A DNA stretch of 34,748 nt from Russula earlei (Eukaryota; Basidiomycota; Agaricomycetes; Russulales; Russulaceae), in the NCBI GenBank assembly GCA_025769875.1, contig JAGFNK010000545.1, positions 1-34,748 on the forward strand, read 5' to 3'. This document shows, one piece after another, positions 28,128 to 34,748 of the stretch. Under the pieces are notes generated by a model that worked only from the letters and a program-made list of their open reading frames with translations, made no database searches and was not told the DNA's origin. A program made the translations under genes and the position numbers. The number at the start of each line of letters is the position of its first letter. Positions within the stretch are counted from its first letter, which is position 1.

Positions 28128-30215
28128 TAGGGCTGTGCACCGTACCCGTGTATGTATGGGTGTATGGGACCCTGTACCCATCCTGTTTGCTGACTGCTGC
28201 CAAGTTTATACGGTATGGGTACGGGACGGGTATTACCCATTGAGACCCGTTAGTTGACGGCCGTTACGGCCGTCATATGGGTACTTTGTAGTCTAGATGT
28301 GGAATATATTTCTCTGGACAACATGTATTGCCAATGTCCCTTGCTGATGAGATAAACAGCTTTCACTGTCCAGTGTCCAACACTCAACATTCAGCCATCT
28401 ATTGCAAACATTTTGTATGCTTCTCTCTCTTAGTTGTATTGTTTTGTGAGTTCTCCTGAGTTTTAGGCTGGACATCCTGATCATCGCTGGATTGTTTGTG
28501 GATCCTCAGGCACTGTTTAAAATGACAGGTGGTTTTCCACTGTGACCGATGTTTCCTCTAAACCAACTATTGTCTCTCGACTCTCTTCTCCCACTCGATT
28601 GCTCCCATCAAACAAAAAATGACCGTCAATACGATCGAGCTCCACAAAATGCAATATACCCAGGAGCTTGTGGCACACACCATGCAGCCAGTGGATGCTC
28701 ATGCAGCAAAGCTGCTTGAGCACAAGCATGGCTTTCCACCCCCCTTCGGCAGACGTTGCTACCATCTTGTGCACACTCAAAGTTCATGCCCTAAGATCTA
28801 CCTGCCAGATGCAAGACAGCAGCAACATTAGCAGTAAGTTTGTTTGTTGGGGTCTGCGCACTGACCCCAGGGTTGACTTTTTTATTTGCTTCCAGCAGCA
28901 CTGCAGTGCTAGTGTGCCTCCATCAATGCTGAGTCCTAGCACTGCCCCCAAGCAACCACAATTGTACCACCCAAATTTCTTCAGGCATCACCATATTTTG
29001 TGGTTGTTCATCCATCACAAGCTCCATCAGGTCACACTGGACATTCACAGTCTCAGTGGTGAATGCAGGCAGTCTGTAAGGCCGAGGGTTTCACCACATT
29101 CATCATGGGTGCCCAGCAATCCTCTATTCCGATGGGTCAGTTTGCTGTCAACTGCTTTGGATGGTTGGATAGCTCAAACTCAAATGCTTACTTGATAGTT
29201 GTCTCACGAATGACGACTGCCCACGGTATCTTCAAGAGATCAAGCTGCGTCCATCAAAGGATGATCCAGCCTCCATTCAACTCTGCACAATGCTGTAAGG
29301 CGACTTGCTGGCTCAGACATGGAACAGGCCAGACTGACAAAGTGCCACCTGCCGCGAGAATCCAGCCAGCAGTCGAATGACAGGCACATGCATGCACAAC
29401 TCCCTCTCTCCCACTGCCACGACACACACGCAAGCACACCACGCCCTCCACCTCTCACCTTCAATGCACACTCCCTCTCCTCCACCTCCAACGATGTTAC
29501 CACCAAACGCCCAACACGTGCGCCCAACACCCTCCTTTCTTCCACCACCATGTCACATGCAAATGCCTCCACGCCCTCTGCCTCTCGCCTCCGACGTACA
29601 CACCCGCTCCTCCTCCAACGCTATCATGCACCCGCACGCTTGCCCGCACCCACACACCCACCCGCCACTGCCTCATCAGTCAGGCAAAAGCCCCCAACGC
29701 TTGAGAGCCAACCGACTACCCCTGCAGCGGCATTTCGGCCACGCTGACTAGTGCCCACTCGTTGCTACCACCTACCATACCCTTTCAAAGTTTAGTTTCA
29801 TTTCGTTTCATTTCACATGTTGCCTCAATGCCACGATCACATGCATCCATACCCAATCCTCTCAGAATACATCTACCCTTGTTTCCTCTCTGTTCTCTTC
29901 TGCAGTGGCTGTAGAGAGGGTTTTCTCTGGTGGCCGAGACACAATCTCTCTCTGTCGCACTAGCTTGAAGGTGGAGACCATCAGGACCATTATACTAGTC
30001 AAAAAGAAATTGCACTTGCAATGAGAACATGTTGTATCAGTAGTTTAGTTCCTAATATATAACCCGTTACCCATAATACGGCCATTCAATCCCCCATACT
30101 GTCCCATTTGAGTTCACAGTAAGTTGATATACGGTACAGGGTCAGGACAGGTAGACCCATTTGGACCTGTCAAATATACAGCCATACCCATAATATGGTA
30201 CGGTGAACAGCCCTA
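28128..30215. mobile_element. hAT transposon, 2088 bp, with 8-bp target duplication
   Basis: Left end TAGGGCTGTGCACCGTACC; the right end read inward is TAGGGCTGTTCACCGTACC, an inverted repeat of 19 bp with one mismatch. Perfect 8-bp direct repeats GCAAATTG flank it (28120-28127 and 30216-30223). GTATGGGTA/TACCCAT words crowd both subterminal zones. The interior keeps a recognisable hAT C-terminal dimerisation segment (29905-30024); the rest of the transposase is degraded and interrupted by C-rich low-complexity sequence (about 29380-29750). Confidence 0.85.
29845..30024 (+). pseudogene. hAT transposase C-terminal (dimerisation) relic
   Basis: From 29905 the plus frame encodes VAVERVFSGGRDTISLCRTS and then LKVETIRTIILVKKKLHLQ before TGA 30022-30024. 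The ERVFS-GGRDT-I--RR-SL pattern is the conserved end of hAT transposases, where it mediates dimerisation. Just upstream, YPILSEYIYPCFLS resembles the preceding 'YP-LS' block. No intact upstream DDE region was found in the element. Confidence 0.75.
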
Positions 30216-30223
30216 GCAAATTG

Positions 30224-30560
30224 AGACCAAGACTGGACCACAAGGCTGAAGAAACTCTTCTTAGAAAACAACTACACCTTTCCCATCTCATCCCTAACAT
30301 CTGTCCCTTACTACTTCATGGGCTACTCTTCCTGCAGTACAAGATATTGTTGTCACAAAGGCACTGAGGCACAACTAGACACTATTGTGCAGCATAGAGC
30401 ACAGCTAACAGGTGAAGCAACCCACCTTAGAGGTTGTGCCAAATGCTCAAGTGATATTGGGGTGTAGAGCAATATGTATACTTGTCTACATGTATGGTAT
30501 TTATACCTCTATGACCCAGGGCTGTTCCTAAGTCCAAAAGAGGTGAGTACAGGTGTCCAC
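30224..30560. other. Unassigned sequence right of the hAT element
   Basis: Sequence continuous with the left flank of the hAT element once that is removed. Short frames only. Nothing else recognised. Confidence 0.3.
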
Positions 30561-30564
30561 TATA

Positions 30565-30690
30565 TCATGCATTCACTGATGTGTTGTCATGAACCATTTC
30601 CTGGAGAGGGCCCTTGAAGGACCCTTCCTTATTAGAGGAAACCCAGCCTCTATGGTGTCACCCTGTTCACATGGACAAAAGGGGTGAGTT
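30565..30690 (-). repeat. Dispersed repeat copy 2 (inverted copy of 2930-3062)
   Basis: On the minus strand it reads GTGAACAGGGTGACACCATA, GAGGCTGGGTTTCCTC and GGGCCCTCTCCAGGAAATGG, matching copy 1 with few changes. A partial second occurrence of GTGGACACCTGTACTCACC lies next to it. This context is non-coding, which argues that copy 1's open frame is incidental. Confidence 0.7.
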
Positions 30691-30699
30691 GTTAAGGCT

Positions 30700-31416
30700 C
30701 CAAAGTGCCTTAGATAAGATCAATGGTTGTGTCTATAAACATGTTCTACAGTGACCCAAAAAACTGTTCACATGTTTTGTACATTTTCATTGTATTAACC
30801 ATATCTAGAGAACCACTGCAGCTGATATGTTACACCATTTTCCTTTTACGTTTACCTCTTACCTTTTTGCTATGGACTGCTTGCTTTCATACATCGCTTT
30901 ACTTACTAGTCTCGTGATCTCTTATGTCTTGTGATCCCTTCTGTGTTATCATGTGATCCATACACGTCCAGGTAACACTGGATTGCTGTTACTTTCCCTT
31001 TGTTTGGTTCTCTTTCCATTTATATTCACTTCTTAGTTTCGACTGTGCAATGCTGCGCACCTACTGTGCAGCACAGTTACTTGGTTCTGACTCATTCGTG
31101 GCCTCATTCCTATGACTCCTACTTATTATGACTCCTACTATACTAGTAGCACAGTCAAAGTGCAGCTATTGCTTCACTTCTCCTGTATATATAAGCTCAG
31201 TACTTTGTGACCAAAGCCCTAAGCTTGGTCTCTTGTAGAATCCAACCTACTCTTGTCCAACATATTCTCCTGCAACCCACTTCACTCTCACAAACTTAAA
31301 CCACAACCACCTCTCCATTTCATCAACTCTCAACACACCATCCACCATCTACTCATTGCCTTTCCCTTCCTTCCCTAAGAGTCTCTCTTCACTCCCCTGA
31401 GAAGAGCTCTCCTCCT
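30700..31416 (+). repeat. Possible LTR-like or promoter segment
   Basis: T/C-rich, gene-free sequence. It contains a good TATA box (TATATATAAG, 31186-31195) followed by about 200 bases of C/T/A-rich leader, with GACTCCTACTTATTATGACT-type short direct repeats before it. This arrangement is like the U3-R-U5 part of a Gypsy-type LTR, but no second copy, primer site or pol gene is in the window. Confidence 0.3.
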
Positions 31417-31768
31417 TTATTGCCGTTTTCAGCGCACTTGGCGGAGCTTGAATTCCACCCAAATCGGCGCAGAAACCCCCTCAAACATGCGGGATGAATA
31501 TCTCCCTCAAAACAGCTTTAATTCATATGAAATTTATTGTCCCTGAATCGCCTGAATGAGGGATAGGCAGCCCCATTGTGTTCATGAGATTTGAGTGAGA
31601 ATTGGTGGAGCTGGACTCAAGCCACCTCCACATGTGTATTAGATGAATTACAACTCAAAATCATGGTCTATATCTATTATTTTTCCCTCATGTTGTACCC
31701 ATGGGCTGTCTTGAGGCAGCCCCATAGTGTTTTTGACTCAAGTGTTGTGGTGTGCAACATTATTTCCA
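31417..31768 (+). repeat. Left arm of the long inverted repeat
   Basis: 352 bases matching the reverse complement of 34283-34633. Both arms share the same chance reading frame (MSENWWSWTQATSTCVLDEL), which is explained by the sequence identity and is not evidence of a protein. Confidence 0.85.
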
Positions 31769-31929
31769 GTGCAATTGGAGTCGCGGCCAGCCACTCATCA
31801 CCCCTCTCACCTCTCGATTCTGACCATCCTTCTTGTTTTTCACAGACAGAGAGGAGTGGGTTGCAAAGAGGGGTCCTATTCTGAACTCTTTCTACTACAG
31901 ATTAGCTAGGGTGTTTTTATATACAGGAG

Positions 31930-32920
31930 TGATCTCCATTGCAGGTGGTGGCAGCAGGCGTGGACAAGGAGCGAAGGCGTAGGCGGTGAGCTTGAGTTCG
32001 TAGATAGAGACGTAGGTGGCGAGGACTTGAGAAAGAGGATGCGTGGGGCGGCCTGCACGGGGGTGGGATCTGTCGTCTTGCGGCGGTCGTGGCGGGGCCG
32101 TCTCCACTGCAGGTGTTGGCAGCAGACGTGGGCGAGAGCGCACGAATGGATGGGGAGGCAATGTGGGAGGCGTCATGCGGTGTGCTGTTGGCGTTGGCGA
32201 CTGCTTCTCCTGCGGCGGTGGTGGCGTGGCGGCAGCTTCTGCTCCTGTTGTGGCGTGTCGTGGCTAAGTTCGTGGCCGAGGCCTTCTTGGTCTTCTGGGG
32301 TGGTGCTGGTGGCGAGGGGTTGCGACGGTGCGGCGGTGCTGGTGTCACGCGAAACTACTAAAGCGGTGGCTGTGACTGAGAAGACTGAGGCTGAGACTGA
32401 GAAGGTGGCGGTGGACTGAGCTGGTGCGACGGTGGAGGTGGATGGGGCGGAGGCAATGACTGAGGGCAATGCAGGGGCGACGGCGGCTGTGGCTGACAAG
32501 GGCGTGGCGGCGGTGGCTTGTGAGACGGTGGTGGAGGGGGCAGTGTGTGGCGCTAAGACGTCGGTGGCTGAGGCTGAGGCTATGGCGGCGGCTGATGAGA
32601 CTAAGGCGGCTGGCAAGGCTAAGAGTGCGGTGGCGGCGGTTGACTGATCTGAAGCTGGGGCGATGGAGACGGCTGGCAAAACTAGGGGCACGGTGGCGGC
32701 GGCTGAGACTGAGAAGGCTGAGGCTGAGGGCAGGGTGGAGACAGCGGCGGCTGGTGATGCTGGTGCTATGACGGACTGGGCTGAACTGACGAGTACGGGC
32801 GAGGCTAAGATGGAGACTGATGCGAAGTCGGCGGCTGGCACGACTGAGGCTACTGTGGCGACAGACGAGGCGACAGACGAGACAGTGCGTAAAGAGTCGT
32901 GTGGCTTATTCATCAACTGT
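31930..32920 (-). repeat. R1 repeat, copy C (diverged, expanded)
   Basis: Shares with copies A and B the coding-strand motifs SRDTSTAAPSQP (near 32360) and NSTPHDASHIASPSIRALSP (near 32150-32200). The start seems locally duplicated: TCCATTGCAGGTGG near 31933 and TCCACTGCAGGTG near 32101. Beyond 32400 it runs into long GCGGCGGCTGAGRCT-type low-complexity DNA. The minus frame 32173-32916 (247 residues) is Ala/Ser/Thr/Val-rich and starts close to where similarity to the other copies ends. Not called as a gene. Confidence 0.55.
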
Positions 32921-33025
32921 CCACCTGTCCACTCCTACTCCAGGACGACGACAGGGTGTTCTTCCCTTCCCAGAGCTGCTCACCATACCTTGCTCTACCC
33001 CTCCATTTCAACCCCCTAAACCCTC

Positions 33026-33619
33026 ATGGGCTCGAAGCAACGAGCTTCAAAATGCCGGCCTGCACCAACATGTACTACTGGCCAAAGGAAGGCTGCCCGA
33101 AAAAAAACTGGTGGAAATGAAAGTGACAGCTCAGGCACTCCCACTCGATCGAAGCGATCACAACCACGAGCTCAGGCTTCCAAGACATCCCTTCCTGCTA
33201 TTGATGAGGATGGGGAGGAAGAGTCCTATGCCTATGTAAATGCAGAAGCCTGGGAACTCACTACAGCACAAACGCACGGACCACAAGACATGCAAAATTG
33301 TTGCAAAGGCGCACGGCCTCGATGTCGACTCACCCACACAGCTATATGGCTGGCCGTGAATCGCTTACAAGAGTACATATGTGCGTATTCCTTTCATGCC
33401 ATCTCCTCTTCGTCCTCACATCATCATCATCGTCGCCGCCAGCACGCCACCCTCGCCCCCATCAACCGCCGCACACCCTCGCCCTCAACGCCCCCGCCTT
33501 CACCATGCACTGACGAGTCCCAATGCACAGCTGAAGAGCCCCGTACCACGCCGCCGTCTTTGTTGCCATCGGATGGTGTTGCTACTGTACATTTTGGTAC
33601 TAAACTCTCATTTTGTTAG
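33026..33619 (+). CDS. Hypothetical basic protein ORF, 197 aa
   Basis: ATG 33026 follows a pyrimidine-rich leader. The N-terminal 60 residues are Lys/Arg/Ser-rich and look like a nuclear or nucleic-acid-binding tail (GQRKAARKKTGG, TRSKRSQPRAQ), followed by an acidic patch DEDGEEE. The second half is low-complexity His/Pro/Ser/Arg and probably not real coding sequence, so the gene likely splices out near 33240-33380 or is truncated. It lies between R1 copy C and R4 copy 2 inside the 3.2-kb inverted-repeat structure. No family recognised. Confidence 0.3.
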   Translation: MGSKQRASKCRPAPTCTTGQRKAARKKTGGNESDSSGTPTRSKRSQPRAQASKTSLPAIDEDGEEESYAYVNAEAWELTTAQTHGPQDMQNCCKGARPRCRLTHTAIWLAVNRLQEYICAYSFHAISSSSSHHHHRRRQHATLAPINRRTPSPSTPPPSPCTDESQCTAEEPRTTPPSLLPSDGVATVHFGTKLSFC

Positions 33620-33924
33620 TCAGAGATCTGCACACCACCTATGCGTCCATTTCCCAGCCTGCCACCATCTTCCCTCTCCCTTTCTACTTCCACGCCCCCT
33701 CGCTCCTCTCCCTCACATCTGCCATCCAAGTTCTCCAATCGTCCCACCCGCAATCGCATTCAGCAGCGCCATCAGTGCCCAAGCGACCACCCACCAGCAC
33801 TCTCCCTATTCCCCTCCAGCCTCTCCTTTGCATCGTCTCCCCCTCCTCGCGTCGCGACTCGACCACACCTGGCCTCGGCCATCCTTCACAAATCGCCACA
33901 CGCCACTACCACAGCCGCTGGAGA

Positions 33925-34170
33925 CTACGACTCGATACCTCGCGTCATCCAGCTTCGGTCCCCTTCTCACATCTAGATTTCCTTTCATATGACTGTCTTT
34001 TGTGCTTTTCCTGTCCCTTAGCCTTAGTTCTAACCTGTATCTGCTACCATGTTGAATAAAGTTGCCCTGTTGTTCCCTTATCATCTGTGTGAACCTGAGT
34101 GCAGTCGAATGAACAAACGTGTTCTCGCGTTCCCGCTAGGTGCTCCTCCTCTTTGGAGCTTCAGTCTTAT
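33925..34170 (+). repeat. R4 repeat, copy 2
   Basis: Aligns in order with 14450-14700 (TTTCCTTTCATATGACT, TTTTCCTGTCCCTTAG, TTGTTCCCTTATC, CCCGCTAGGTGCTCCTC). Lies right of R1 copy C, as copy 1 lies right of R1 copies A/B. No gene. Confidence 0.5.
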
Positions 34171-34282
34171 GAAGTCATTCTGCATTCTTGGACACACTTC
34201 ACTGCCCCATGGGCTCAGGTGTGCACTTCCTGGGGGGGGCTCCTTCCCGGCACACAACTGTGCTACTGTCACATGATATGAG

Positions 34283-34633
34283 GGAAACGACGTTGCACAC
34301 CACAACACTTGAGTCAAAAACACTATGAGGCTGCCTCAAGACAGCCCATGGGTACAACATGAGGGAAAAATAATAGATATAGACCATGATTTTGAGTTGT
34401 AATTCATCTAATACACATGTGGAGGTGGCTTGAGTCCAGCTCCACCAATTCTCACTCAAATCTCATGAAACAATGGGGCTGCCTAGCCCTCATTCAGGCG
34501 ATTCAGGGACAATACATTTCATATGAATTGAAGCTGTTTTGAGGGAGATATTCATCCCGCACATTTGAGAGGGTTTTCTGCGCTGATTTGGGTGGAATTC
34601 AAACTCCGCCAAGTGCGCTGAAAACAGCAATAA
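34283..34633 (-). repeat. Right arm of the long inverted repeat
   Basis: Inverted counterpart of 31417-31768. 34171-34282, just inside it, shows nothing recognisable, and the same holds for 34634-34748 outside it. Confidence 0.85.
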
Positions 34634-34748
34634 GACCTACCTTCTTCTACTCTCTCTGCGTTGTTCAAGGTCCCCGACGGACTTGAATGCATATAGCTAG
34701 TGGAACCAGCCCTAGTCTATCCCATTACAAACTTACCCTAGCTTCTCA

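Larger units (their letters stand above)
31417..34633. mobile_element. 3.2-kb structure with about 350-bp terminal inverted repeats
   Basis: Arms 31417-31768 and 34633-34283 are inverted copies differing at few positions. Landmarks are GTTTTCAGCGCACTTGGCGG at the outer end, CAGCCCCATTGT in the middle and TTGACTCAAGTGTTGTGGTG at the inner end. The interior holds R1 copy C, a hypothetical ORF and R4 copy 2. No transposase or target duplication was found. Long arms and a gene-free core suggest a foldback or Mutator-like non-autonomous element, or an inverted duplication. Confidence 0.5.

Noticed and set aside
29377..29751. 124- and 142-residue Pro/His/Thr-rich plus frames in the hAT element
   Set aside because: Overlapping frames over C-rich low-complexity DNA, with no hAT motif.
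31591..31884. 97-residue frame MSENWW..., also seen at 34459-34199
   Set aside because: Same frame in two inverted arms of a long repeat; duplication explains it and no other coding evidence exists.
32173..32916. 247-residue Ala/Ser/Thr-rich minus frame
   Set aside because: Open because of GCGGCGGCTGAG-type low-complexity DNA; the other strand is open too, and R1 relatives are frameshifted here.

Overview
The window reads as nuclear DNA of a mushroom-forming basidiomycete (Agaricomycetes). Reasons: short GT-AG introns (about 45-92 bp), an F-box gene with the layout usual in that class, a Plavaka-type transposase next to a DUF6532-like gene, Copia and hAT relics, and many pseudogenes. It is gene-poor and repeat-dense. 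Family names come from recognising motifs by eye; no database search was run.

Layout. 152-2099 (-): decayed gene of an unrecognised family. 2878-5070: 5'-truncated, internally deleted Copia element ending in a 250-bp LTR. 5071-11500: the most gene-like island, with an F-box relic, a spliced 111-aa gene (7148-7592, -) divergent from a six-exon F-box gene (7877-10591, +), then mostly plain sequence. 11517-14700: a repeat family (R1) in two inverted arms, with a spliced gene in a unit bounded by an 18-bp inverted repeat, then two MITEs. 15480-15991: a spliced small secreted protein gene.

16401-24699 is bounded by CATCAGGAAAAA inverted ends shared with the two MITEs and is interpreted as one 8.3-kb Plavaka-type (CACTA-like) transposon. 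It carries a broken transposase (-) and a divergent, broken DUF6532-like gene (+). A 1.2-kb hAT-like element with a perfect 8-bp target duplication (16579-17803) sits in its left end, and a dispersed repeat (R2b) lies further in. 24873-25327 (-) holds a small spliced gene just outside the right end.

25335-34748 is nearly all repeats: a third R2 copy, an inverted-repeat element, a complete hAT element (28128-30215, TSD gcaaattg) with a relic dimerisation domain, an LTR-like segment, and a 3.2-kb structure with arms of about 350 bp (31417-34633) enclosing a third R1 copy and one hypothetical ORF.

A recurring sign of decay is in-frame TGA where the family context expects Arg (CGA), plus TAG where Gln (CAG) fits. 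This is what deamination of methylated cytosine or RIP-like mutation leaves. The F-box, 111-aa and secreted-protein genes lack such lesions.
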